A DNA stretch of 64,000 nt from positions 248,001 through 312,000 of the forward strand of contig NZ_SGWW01000002.1 in assembly GCF_004216575.1 (NCBI RefSeq), given 5' to 3'. The notes beneath the pieces were generated by a model. The model was not told the DNA's origin. It searched no databases and saw only the letters and a program-made list of their open reading frames with translations. The position numbers and the translations under genes are program-made. This document shows, in pieces, positions 31,379 to 40,286 of the stretch (the stretch's first letter is position 1; every line of letters begins with the position of its first letter). The DNA is from Microcella putealis. GTDB taxonomy: Bacteria; Actinomycetota; Actinomycetes; Actinomycetales; Microbacteriaceae.

Positions 31379-32356
31379 TCATTTCCACACTGTCACGTTC
31401 TGTCCGCCCCCGGGGCCCTGACGCCCCCAGAGGGGCACGATTCCCGGCAGAGTTGCGGCGAGTGCGAGGAGACCAAACAGGATGCTGGCGGCCAACGCGG
31501 CGCTCGTAGTCACCCCGGCGAGCGGCAACAGAGCGACGGCGGCGCCTTCGCGCACCCCCCAGCCACCCACGGTGATCGGCAACAGCATCGTGGTGAGCAC
31601 CACGGGAACGACGGCGAGAGTGGCCGCAACGCTGAGCGGCGCGCCCACTGCGGCGGCCGCCGCGGCGAAGGCGACCAGGATGCACGCGGTCGTTCCGAGG
31701 CTGAGTGCGGCCACGCTCGTCGCTGCTCCCCGCGTGACGACGGCGGCGCGCACGGCGTCCCGGAGTGCGAGCGCCCGCGCGCCGATGCGGCCGGGCAGCG
31801 CTGCAGCGGCGCCCAGCAGTGCGGGCAGGGCGACGGCGATCGCGCTCACGGTGATGACGAGCGGCACGACCACCGGGGGCCAGTCGATGCCGCCCGGCTG
31901 AATGATGGTGACCGTGACGGCGACTCCCATGACCAGCAGCAGCGCGTACTGACCGGCGAGGCGTTCGAGTACGACGGCGAGGCCCGCCGCTCCGAGCCCG
32001 GCGGGCTGGCGCGATCGCACGGCGCGACTCGCGTCGCCGACCACGCCGCCCGGCACGACCGCGTTGACGAGCTGCGCCAGGTAGTACTCGCTGACCGCCC
32101 CGCGGCGATTGAGCTCGATGCCGAGACCGCGGGCGACGCGGCGCCAGCGCAGCGCAGCGAGCACCGTGTGCAGGGTGAGCGCGGCGACGCTGAGGGCCAC
32201 CCACTCGAGGCGAGCGCCGGCGAGCAGCCGGGCCGTTTCCGGCCCGTCCACGAGACGCCACAGGGCGACGAGGAGCGCGACGGCGACCAGTGCCTGCAGG
32301 GCGACGACGAGCATCCGCCGTCGTCGAGACCGAACCGGATCGCGCGGCGCGTTCAC
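31379..32356 (-). CDS. UPF0104/lysylphosphatidylglycerol-synthase transmembrane region-like protein
   Basis: A 325-residue polytopic membrane protein with about eight transmembrane segments, resembling the flippase part of MprF and the UPF0104 (AglD-like) family. Landmarks are LRWRRVARGLG, YYLAQLVNAVVPGGVVGDASRA (the conserved N-x5-P-G/G-D region) and the late TVGGWGVREGAAV. It has no aminoacyl-transferase domain, so it cannot lysinylate lipids. The GTG at 32356 overlaps the stop of the CDP-alcohol phosphotransferase by four bases. Members are thought to move or expose lipids across the membrane. Together with the upstream phosphotransferase and the distal glycosyltransferase it suggests a lipid-modifying operon; this is inference. 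Confidence 0.85.
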   Translation of the reverse strand: MNAPRDPVRSRRRRMLVVALQALVAVALLVALWRLVDGPETARLLAGARLEWVALSVAALTLHTVLAALRWRRVARGLGIELNRRGAVSEYYLAQLVNAVVPGGVVGDASRAVRSRQPAGLGAAGLAVVLERLAGQYALLLVMGVAVTVTIIQPGGIDWPPVVVPLVITVSAIAVALPALLGAAAALPGRIGARALALRDAVRAAVVTRGAATSVAALSLGTTACILVAFAAAAAAVGAPLSVAATLAVVPVVLTTMLLPITVGGWGVREGAAVALLPLAGVTTSAALAASILFGLLALAATLPGIVPLWGRQGPGGGQNVTVWK

Positions 32357-33096
32357 GCGCGCTGGCGGGCCAGGTGAACGATGTCGACGATGAACGACCA
32401 GGCGACGACGGCGACGGCGGCCACCGCGATGCTCACGGCGAGCGGTGCCGGCAGCCACGGCAGCTGCAGCACGATGAGCGCGATGAGTTGAATCACGCAG
32501 ACCACCTTGCGGCTGTACCGCTCGGGAAGCTCACCGCTGAGCCACGGCAGCGGCACCGCGGCGGCGCCAAACAGGTAGCGGGGCAGGCCCAGTGCGAGGG
32601 CGATCGGGCCGGCCGGGCCGAGGGCGGCGAGGGCCGCGAGCACGAGGGCGAAGAGCGAGTCGACCTCCATGTCGAAGCCCGCCCCGAAGCGCGACGAGAG
32701 CTGCTGCCGGCGGGCGAGCAGACCGTCGACCCCGTCGAGGCCGAGGGCGACGACCGCCACCGCGATCACGACCACCGGCGTCGGGTTTCCCGCGACGAGC
32801 AAGCCCACCAGTACGGCCACGATGCCGAGTCGCACGCTCGTGACGACGTTGGCGAGGCCCATGCGCTCGTGCCGGTGGTGCACCCGCAACAGCGCACCGG
32901 CGAGCCCGAAGCCGAGCCCCGCGATCATCGCGGTCGCCGCCACCGCCATGGGCCCAAGCCCCAGCAGAAGTGAGACGGCGACGAGCGCGAGCAGGGACAC
33001 ACCGGCGGCGGTGCCCACGAAGCGGGCGAGCGAGCCAACCGTGGCCCGCGGCGCCTCATCGGCGGGTCGAGCTCCGGTCAGTTCTGCGGTGGTCAC
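32353..33096 (-). CDS. CDP-alcohol phosphotransferase family membrane enzyme
   Basis: A 247-residue membrane enzyme that would transfer a phosphoalcohol from a CDP-alcohol. The full family signature D-x2-D-G-x2-A-R-x8-G-x3-D-x3-D is present within LDGVDGLLARRQ...GAGFDMEVDS, with all four aspartates. About six hydrophobic segments flank it. It starts at the ATG 33096 and is the first gene of the six-gene operon; a 17-base palindrome lies 29 bases upstream. The product may be a phospholipid or an unusual head group. The substrate cannot be told from the sequence, because phosphatidylglycerol-, inositol- and cardiolipin-type enzymes share this motif. Confidence 0.9.
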   Translation of the reverse strand: MTTAELTGARPADEAPRATVGSLARFVGTAAGVSLLALVAVSLLLGLGPMAVAATAMIAGLGFGLAGALLRVHHRHERMGLANVVTSVRLGIVAVLVGLLVAGNPTPVVVIAVAVVALGLDGVDGLLARRQQLSSRFGAGFDMEVDSLFALVLAALAALGPAGPIALALGLPRYLFGAAAVPLPWLSGELPERYSRKVVCVIQLIALIVLQLPWLPAPLAVSIAVAAVAVVAWSFIVDIVHLARQRA

Positions 33097-33125
33097 GGCC
33101 GCAAACTAGCACTCGATCCCGGACA

Positions 33126-33142
33126 TGTTCGTTGAACGAACA
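33126..33142. promoter_or_regulatory. 17-base perfect palindrome before the six-gene operon
   Basis: TGTTCGTTGAACGAACA is perfectly symmetric around one central base. It lies 29 bases upstream of the CDP-alcohol phosphotransferase start and so probably overlaps the promoter or 5' end of that operon. Its length and symmetry suit a TetR- or LacI-type dimer. Its arms are not at the spacing of the regulon operators of the catabolic island, so it belongs to another regulator. Confidence 0.6.
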
Positions 33143-33240
33143 CCCCGACGCGCCGGTGCTTTGCGCGCCAGGGCGGGCACGACACAGTGGAGTCGAGGCG
33201 ATTCGTCGCGCAGCCCCCCTAACGCAGGTGCGGCGACGCC

Positions 33241-33283
33241 GGTCGGGGCGCTGATGGATTCGGGTTCTGTCAGCGCTCCGACC
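33241..33283 (-). terminator. Hairpin after the ribokinase-family gene
   Basis: A 14-base stem (33241-33254 with 33270-33283, one G-T pair) encloses a 15-base loop. It lies 34 bases past the stop of the minus-strand ribokinase gene and ahead of the six-gene operon promoter. There is no T-run, so a factor-assisted terminator is likelier than a classical one. Confidence 0.5.
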
Positions 33284-33317
33284 ATCACCTCTGCTCGAGG
33301 CGGTCACAGCCCTGCGG

Positions 33318-34199
33318 TCAGCGCGGCGGCTGGGCTCCTCGCCACTGCACGGCGGCGGCGCCCGAGCGCACGCCGGCGCTCACCGCCTGCTGAAGCGCGG
33401 CCCCGTCGGCCAGTTCGGCCGCGAGCGCCCCGACGAAGGCGTCGCCGGCGCCGGTCGTGTCGACCACGTCGACGCGCGGCGCCGCCACGTGCCCGGCGCC
33501 GTCAGCGCCCGCCCACACGGCACCGTCGCCGCCGAGGGTGATGACGACGCTGTGGCAGCGGTCGAGCAGGCCCTGCGCTGCGCGCTGCGCGCTCGCCACG
33601 TCGGTGATGGATGCCCCGCTCACGGCCTCCGCCTCGCTCGCGTTGACGACGAGCGGGTCGGTCACCCCGAGCAGTCCCTCCGGGATCTCGCGCGCGGGGG
33701 AGAGGTTCAGCACGACCCGACCGCCGCGCTGCTCGATGGCCTCGGCCGCCGTGTGGACGACGTCGAGCGGTACTTCGAGCTGACTGAGCAGCACCGTGCC
33801 GGGGCCGGCCAGGTCCGCGATCGTGGCGACCACCGCATCCGCGTCGATGCGACCGTTCGCGCCGGGCGCGACGACGATCGTGTTTTCGCCGTCCCGCGCG
33901 ACGGTGATGAGGGCAACCCCCGTCGGCGCGTCGGCGACGCGGGCGACGGTTGAGACGTCGACGCCGCCGGCGCCGAGCGCGTCGAGCAGGGCGCGTCCGC
34001 CCGCGTCGGCACCGACGGCTCCGACGAAGACGGGCAGGGCGCCGGAGCGGGCCGCGGCGAGCGCCTGGTTGGCGCCCTTGCCGCCGGTTGCGACGCTGAC
34101 GTCGCCGCCGAGCAGGGTTTCGCCGGGGGTGGGGTGCCGGTCGACGACGACGGTGTAGTCGGTGTTCGCCGAGCCGAGCACGATGAGGCGTGCGGTCAT
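33318..34199 (-). CDS. PfkB-family carbohydrate kinase (ribokinase-like)
   Basis: A 293-residue sugar kinase. Signature 1 is GGKGANQALAAARSG, as in ribokinase, and signature 2 is DTTGAGDAFVGALAAEL, whose aspartate is the catalytic base. NLSPAREIP and NASEAEAVSG are also ribokinase-like. The ATG at 34199 overlaps the stop of the upstream DoxX-like gene by four bases. It would phosphorylate ribose or a nucleoside-type sugar with ATP, in the cytoplasm. There is no ribose transporter or ribose-responsive regulator next to it, so its physiological substrate is open. It is on the minus strand, about 220 bases from the next operon. Confidence 0.9.
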   Translation of the reverse strand: MTARLIVLGSANTDYTVVVDRHPTPGETLLGGDVSVATGGKGANQALAAARSGALPVFVGAVGADAGGRALLDALGAGGVDVSTVARVADAPTGVALITVARDGENTIVVAPGANGRIDADAVVATIADLAGPGTVLLSQLEVPLDVVHTAAEAIEQRGGRVVLNLSPAREIPEGLLGVTDPLVVNASEAEAVSGASITDVASAQRAAQGLLDRCHSVVITLGGDGAVWAGADGAGHVAAPRVDVVDTTGAGDAFVGALAAELADGAALQQAVSAGVRSGAAAVQWRGAQPPR

Positions 34200-34651
34200 C
34201 GCTCCATGCTGGCAGAGCGGGCGCGGGGCGCGCGACGGCGCTCCTGCCGGCGCTCGCGCCACCACGACCAGGCGCCCGTCGACCACAGCGCCCACGCGAC
34301 GAGCAGGGGCTGAAATAGCAGGCGCACGCCGCGCGCGAGGTCGGTGTCGAGTCCGAAGCCGTCGCGGGCCTCGGTGAATTGGGCGATGTTGCCGGGGAAG
34401 ATCGCGAGGAAGAACAGGGCGGTCGCCCAGCCAGCGGCGATGCGCCACGGGGTGACGAGGAGGGCGACGCCCAGCGTGATCTCGGCGACGCCCGAGCCGA
34501 CCACGACGAGGTCAACGTCGAGCGGAAGCCACGGCGGCACCTGCGCCTGAAACTCGTCACGCAGCACCGTGAGGTGCCCCGTGCCGGCCCCGATCAGGGC
34601 GAGGCCGAGCAACCAGCGAATGATGTGCTGAGGCCACGAGCGTCCGTGCAT
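34196..34651 (-). CDS. DoxX-like small membrane protein
   Basis: A 151-residue protein with about four hydrophobic segments, starting RWLLGLALIGAGTGHL and including VGSGVAEITLGVALLV, the layout of the DoxX/MauE-like family. The C-terminal 30 residues are basic (ERRQERRRAPRARSASMER). The ATG at 34651 lies 37 bases from the divergent nitrilase-family start. It overlaps the kinase gene by four bases, so the two are probably one transcript. DoxX-like proteins are often linked to redox or thiol chemistry in the membrane, but nothing here proves such a role. Confidence 0.75.
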   Translation of the reverse strand: MHGRSWPQHIIRWLLGLALIGAGTGHLTVLRDEFQAQVPPWLPLDVDLVVVGSGVAEITLGVALLVTPWRIAAGWATALFFLAIFPGNIAQFTEARDGFGLDTDLARGVRLLFQPLLVAWALWSTGAWSWWRERRQERRRAPRARSASMER

Positions 34652-34688
34652 CCTGCCATCGTGCCGCCCCCGCCTTTAGGCTGGCCGC

Positions 34689-35495
34689 ATGACCAAGTCG
34701 CTGCGCGTCGCCGTCGCCCAGTTCGCGCCGGGCGCCGATCGCGCGGCGAATCTGGCGGGCATCCGTTCCCTCGCGCGCGAGGCCGCGCGCGAGGGCAGCG
34801 AACTTGTGCTGTTTCCCGAATACTCGGCGTTTTTCGGCGGTCGCATGGGCGAGCACTGGGTAGCCGCGGCCGAAGCGCTCGATGGCCCCTTCGTCGCGGG
34901 CCTCGGCGAGATCGCCCGCGAGCACGCCATCACGGTGGTCGCCGGGATGCTCGAAACGGCGACCCGAAGCGACCGCTTTCGCAACACCATCGTCGCGCTC
35001 GACCCCGAGGGCGCGCTCGTGCACGTCACCCGCAAACTGCACCTCTACGACGCGTTCGGGCAGACCGAGTCTGACTGGGCGGAGGCGGGCGAGATCGTCG
35101 ACGCCGCGACCTTTGCCGTCGCTGGCGTACCCGTCAGCGTGCAGACCTGCTACGACCTGCGCTTTCCCGAGGTGACGCGCCGGCTCGCCGATGCCGGCGC
35201 CGAACTCGTGCTGGTGCCCGCGGAGTGGGTTGCCGGGCCCGACAAGCGGCACGCCTGGCGCACCCTGGCCGCCGCCCGAGCGATCGAGAACACCCTGTAC
35301 CTGGCCGCCGCCGACCACCCGCCGCCCGTCGGGGTGGGGGCGAGCCTCATTGTCGACCCCCTGGGGCGCGAGATCGCCTTTATCGACGAGGGCACGACGG
35401 TGGCGGCCGCCTCGGTTGAGCGGGCCGAGATTGCGCGGGTGCGGGCGGTCAACCCGGCACTCGCGCTTCGCCGCTTCCGGGTCGAACCGGCCTAG
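34689..35495 (+). CDS. Carbon-nitrogen hydrolase (nitrilase superfamily, omega-amidase/Nit-like)
   Basis: A 268-residue hydrolase. The Glu-Lys-Cys triad of the superfamily is at Glu44 (FPEYSAF), Lys116 (TRKLHLYD) and Cys154 (QTCYDLRFPE). The RKLHLYDAFG and CYDLRFPE motifs place it near Nit1/Nit2/YafV omega-amidases, which hydrolyse alpha-ketoglutaramate or deaminated glutathione. It converges tail to tail, with a 4-base overlap, on a class I aminotransferase of the KAT/YbdL/MtnE type; transaminase and omega-amidase form the glutaminase II route for salvaging keto acids. The two genes are not co-transcribed, so this is only a hint. A general amidase role is also possible. Confidence 0.88.
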   Translation: MTKSLRVAVAQFAPGADRAANLAGIRSLAREAAREGSELVLFPEYSAFFGGRMGEHWVAAAEALDGPFVAGLGEIAREHAITVVAGMLETATRSDRFRNTIVALDPEGALVHVTRKLHLYDAFGQTESDWAEAGEIVDAATFAVAGVPVSVQTCYDLRFPEVTRRLADAGAELVLVPAEWVAGPDKRHAWRTLAAARAIENTLYLAAADHPPPVGVGASLIVDPLGREIAFIDEGTTVAAASVERAEIARVRAVNPALALRRFRVEPA

Positions 35496-36691
35496 CGGGT
35501 GGTCAGCCGGCGCACGCCCTCGTCGATCTGGGCGTCCGTTCTGCAGAACGCGAACCGCAGCGACGACCGGATGCGCGCATCCGTCGATCGCGGATCAAAC
35601 GCTGCCAGCGGAATCGCCGCCACCCCGCGCTCGACCACCACCTGGCGGGCGAAGGCCGCACCATCGCTCACGCCGAGGGGGGCGGCGTCGGCGACAACGA
35701 AGTACGAGCCTCGGCTGGGTGACACGGCAAAGCCCGCCGAGGTGAGGCCCGCGCTCAGCCGATCGCGACGCGCGGCGAGAGATGCCCGCTGTTCGGCGAA
35801 GTAGCGCTCCGGCAGGCCGAGGCCCACGGCGACGGCGGGCTGAAAGGGGGCGCCGTTGACGTAGGTCAGGTACTGCTTGACCGCCATCGCCGCGTCGATG
35901 AGGGCCGCGGGGCCGGTCATCCAGCCGATCTTCCATCCCGTCACGCGGAAGGTCTTCGCCGCGCTCGAGATCGTCAGGCTGCGGTCGGCGGCCCCCGGCA
36001 CGGTCGCGATCGGCGAGAACGGAGCGTCATCGAACACCAGGTGCTCGTAGACCTCGTCACTGACGATGACGGCGTCGTGGCGCGTCGCCGCGGCCACGAT
36101 GTGCGCCAGCAGCTCGGGGGCGATGACCGAGCCGGTGGGGTTGTGTGGGTTGTTCAGCAGCACGACGCGCGTCTGGGGGCCGATCGCGCGCTCGATCCCG
36201 TCGACGGTCGGCTGAAAGTCGGGGCCCTCCAGGGGGATCGTGACGTGTCGTGCCCCCGCCAGCCCGATGGTGGCGGCGTACGCGTCGTAGAACGGCGACA
36301 GGGTCACGACCTCGTCCCCCGGCCCGGCGAAGGCGAGCACGGCCGCCGCAATCGCCTCGGTCGCGCCTGCGGTGACAAGCACCTCGGTCTCGGGGTCACG
36401 GTGCTCGCCGAAGAAGCGCGAGCGGTGATCGGCGATCGCCCGGCGCAGCTCAGGCGTCCCGCGCCCCGGCGGGTACTGATTGAGACCGGCCCGAATCGCG
36501 GCGATCGCCGCCTCGGTGACCTCAGCCGGCGCATCCTCATCGGGAAAGCCCTGCCCGAGGTTCACGGCGCCGTGAGCGGCGGCGAGCACGCTCATCTCGG
36601 CAAAAATCGTCGGTCGCACCGTGCCGTCGGCGTCGATGAGCCCGGCGGCGTCGATGGCGCGCAGCCACGGCGGTGGGGTCGTCACCCGCAC
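35492..36691 (-). CDS. PLP-dependent class I/II aminotransferase (KAT/YbdL/MtnE-like)
   Basis: A 399-residue fold-type I aminotransferase. The PLP lysine is Lys246 in SSAAKTFRVTGWKIGW; other landmarks are NLGQGFPDEDAP (44-55), the tyrosine in FYDAYAA, NNPHNPTG (180-187) and VSDEVYEHLVF. GQGFPD and NPHNPTG are typical of kynurenine/glutamine/methionine transaminases; an N-succinyl-diaminopimelate aminotransferase is the common alternative annotation in actinobacteria. The start is a GTG at 36691, with a second GTG six bases downstream. Its 3' end overlaps the convergent omega-amidase-like gene. The likely reaction is transamination of a hydrophobic or sulphur amino acid or keto acid. Confidence 0.9.
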   Translation of the reverse strand: MRVTTPPPWLRAIDAAGLIDADGTVRPTIFAEMSVLAAAHGAVNLGQGFPDEDAPAEVTEAAIAAIRAGLNQYPPGRGTPELRRAIADHRSRFFGEHRDPETEVLVTAGATEAIAAAVLAFAGPGDEVVTLSPFYDAYAATIGLAGARHVTIPLEGPDFQPTVDGIERAIGPQTRVVLLNNPHNPTGSVIAPELLAHIVAAATRHDAVIVSDEVYEHLVFDDAPFSPIATVPGAADRSLTISSAAKTFRVTGWKIGWMTGPAALIDAAMAVKQYLTYVNGAPFQPAVAVGLGLPERYFAEQRASLAARRDRLSAGLTSAGFAVSPSRGSYFVVADAAPLGVSDGAAFARQVVVERGVAAIPLAAFDPRSTDARIRSSLRFAFCRTDAQIDEGVRRLTTR

Positions 36692-36745
36692 ACCCTAACC
36701 GGCGGATGCGCCCGCTCGGGCGCATCCGGCGGATGCGCCGCGCGG

Positions 36746-37423
36746 CTACTCGTCGTCGAAGTCGTCGTCGCGGGGGGTAGCGCGATCGTCGCGGGGCCCG
36801 GTGAGCGACGTCGCCCAGCGGTAGAAGACCTGCTTGCCCGGCTCGGTGTCGTCGACGTCCTCGTCGACGCCCCGCGCGAGGAGGTCGCTCAGCCCGCGGA
36901 CGACCGTGTCGAGGTCATCGTGGGGGGCCGTCAGGGCGAGGCCTGCCGTGAACGACGAGATGACGGCCGACAGTCGGAACGGGTCGACGTCGCGGCTGAC
37001 CATGCCGACCTCTTGCAGCGCCTCGATGAGCTCGCCGCGCACGCCGATCTGCGGCACGTAGCGAAAAGAGGTGTTGTTGCGCATGATCGCGTTGAGCGCG
37101 CTGCGGTCGATGAGGAAGAGGCTGCGGGCGAGGGGGCGCTCATACAGCGACGAGAGGATGTACAGGTAGACGCGCGACAGCAGCCCGCCGCGCGGGTCGC
37201 GCTCGACGTTGTCGACGATGCTCGCGTAGATGCGCGAGAACTCGCGGTTCAGCATGCTGATCAGCACGTCGCCGCTCGAATCGAACAGCACTTCCAGTTC
37301 GTCGATGGCGTAGCCCGAGCGCTCACTGATGGTGCGCATCGATACGGCGTCGTAGCCGTCGTTCACGATGAGGTCGGCTGCGACATCAAGGACGCGGTCG
37401 ACGTCGGTGAGGGAGTTCGTCAT
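36746..37423 (-). CDS. TetR-family transcriptional regulator
   Basis: A 225-residue protein. An N-terminal TetR-type DNA-binding domain (VLDVAADLIVNDGYDAVSMRTISERSGYAIDELEVLFDS, about residues 10-48) is followed by an all-helical ligand-binding domain with no recognisable pocket motif. The C-terminal 25 residues are very acidic (DDDFDDE). The ATG at 37423 is used. It is divergent from the HtrA-type protease gene, with 221 bases between the starts. It might control that gene or itself; I see no clear palindrome in the gap. Downstream is the convergently unrelated aminotransferase region. Target unknown. Confidence 0.88.
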   Translation of the reverse strand: MTNSLTDVDRVLDVAADLIVNDGYDAVSMRTISERSGYAIDELEVLFDSSGDVLISMLNREFSRIYASIVDNVERDPRGGLLSRVYLYILSSLYERPLARSLFLIDRSALNAIMRNNTSFRYVPQIGVRGELIEALQEVGMVSRDVDPFRLSAVISSFTAGLALTAPHDDLDTVVRGLSDLLARGVDEDVDDTEPGKQVFYRWATSLTGPRDDRATPRDDDFDDE

Positions 37424-37644
37424 ACTCGGGCGTGCTCCAGGGGTGCGGGGGACTGACCTCGAGTGTATGCGGAGGATAGACCCGTGGGTCCACCCATTTG
37501 GGGGGACAGTCTGCTCGGTATGCCCCGGCGCGTTCGGCCCCCGTGGGAGCGGGACATAGCCAACAATCGGACGCCGTACAGACCGGGCAAATACGATGCC
37601 AAGGTTGACCGCGCACGCTGGACGCGGCGAAAGGACACCCCTTC

Positions 37645-39192
<1,548 letters not shown>

Positions 39193-39214
39193 CCCGACAC
39201 GCTAGATTCGGGCT

Positions 39215-40267
39215 ATGGCCGAGCCCGACACCACGCCGCCCGGCGTGAGCTACGTGATGCCGGTCTACAACGAGATCCACTACATCGACGACGCGATCGA
39301 CAGCGTGCTCGCGCAGGGCTATGACGGGCCGACCGAACTCGTCCTGGCGCTCGGGCCCTCGACCGACGGCACCAACGAACGGGTGCGGGCCCGGGCGGCC
39401 GACGACCCCCGCATTCGCATCGTTGAGAACCCCGACATGGCGATTCCGATCGGGCTGAATCGGGCAATCCGCGCTTCCCGGTACCCCATCGTCGTGCGCG
39501 TCGACGCGCACACCGAGCTCAGCGACAACTACACGGCGCTGGGGGTCGAAACGCTCGAGCGCACCGGAGCGGCAAGCGTCGGCGGCGTGATGGTGGCGAC
39601 CGGCCGCACCGCCTTCCAGCGGGCCGTCGCGCGCGGCTACAACTCACCACTCGGCCTCGGTGGCGCCTCGTACCACGTGGGCGGCGACGAGGGCCCGGCC
39701 GAAAGCGCCTACCTCGGCATCATGCGCCGCGACGAACTGCTCGACATCGGCCTCTACGACGAGAACATCAACCGCGGCGAAGACTGGGAACTCAACAAAC
39801 GTCTGCGCGACGCCGGTCACCTCGTGTGGCTGAACCCCGCGCTGCGCGTCACCTACTGGCCGCGCGACACCTGGCAGAAGCTGGCCAGACAGTTCCGCGC
39901 AACGGGCATCTGGCGGGGCGAGATCGTGCGCCGCTCGGGCGGTCGCAGCCCGCTGCGGTACTACGCCCCGCCCGCGCTGGTCGCCGCGAGCGCCCTGAGC
40001 CTTCTCGGCGTGCTTGCGCTCGCCACAGGTCTGCTCGCCCCCGACACCGGCCCGATCGCGCTCGCCGTGCTCACTGCGCCCACAGCTCTCTACCTCGCGC
40101 TGCTCGCCGCGCTGCTTCTGGTGCGCTCATCGGGCGAGACGCTGCGCGAGCGGGCCGCATTTGTCGTGGTCGTCGCGACGATGCACTTCGCGTGGGGCGC
40201 GGGCTTCATCGGCGGGGCGCTGTTCGGGGCGCGCGGCTCGGTCGACCGGTCTCGCACCGAATCCTGA
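39215..40267 (+). CDS. Family 2 glycosyltransferase (ExoA-like), membrane-associated
   Basis: A 350-residue GT-A glycosyltransferase. The N-terminus VSYVMPVYNEIHYIDDAIDSVL is the canonical nucleotide-binding start, the DXD-like VVRVDAHTEL follows, and the acidic NRGEDWELNKRLRDAG motif provides the catalytic base. Three hydrophobic segments at about 250-335 anchor it to the membrane, as in ExoA-type enzymes of polysaccharide assembly. It starts at the ATG 39215, 22 bases after the HtrA stop. It is next to the teichoic-acid-like genes and converges on the two-domain glycerophosphotransferase. Inferred: adds a sugar to a wall polymer or its linkage unit. Confidence 0.9.
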   Translation: MAEPDTTPPGVSYVMPVYNEIHYIDDAIDSVLAQGYDGPTELVLALGPSTDGTNERVRARAADDPRIRIVENPDMAIPIGLNRAIRASRYPIVVRVDAHTELSDNYTALGVETLERTGAASVGGVMVATGRTAFQRAVARGYNSPLGLGGASYHVGGDEGPAESAYLGIMRRDELLDIGLYDENINRGEDWELNKRLRDAGHLVWLNPALRVTYWPRDTWQKLARQFRATGIWRGEIVRRSGGRSPLRYYAPPALVAASALSLLGVLALATGLLAPDTGPIALAVLTAPTALYLALLAALLLVRSSGETLRERAAFVVVVATMHFAWGAGFIGGALFGARGSVDRSRTES

Positions 40268-40286
40268 CCGGGGCCGCGTCAGCGAC

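Noticed and set aside
33126..33142. Sixth copy of the catabolic regulon operator
   Set aside because: The TCGTT and AACGA arms are present but one base apart instead of eight, so the same dimer could not bind in the same way.
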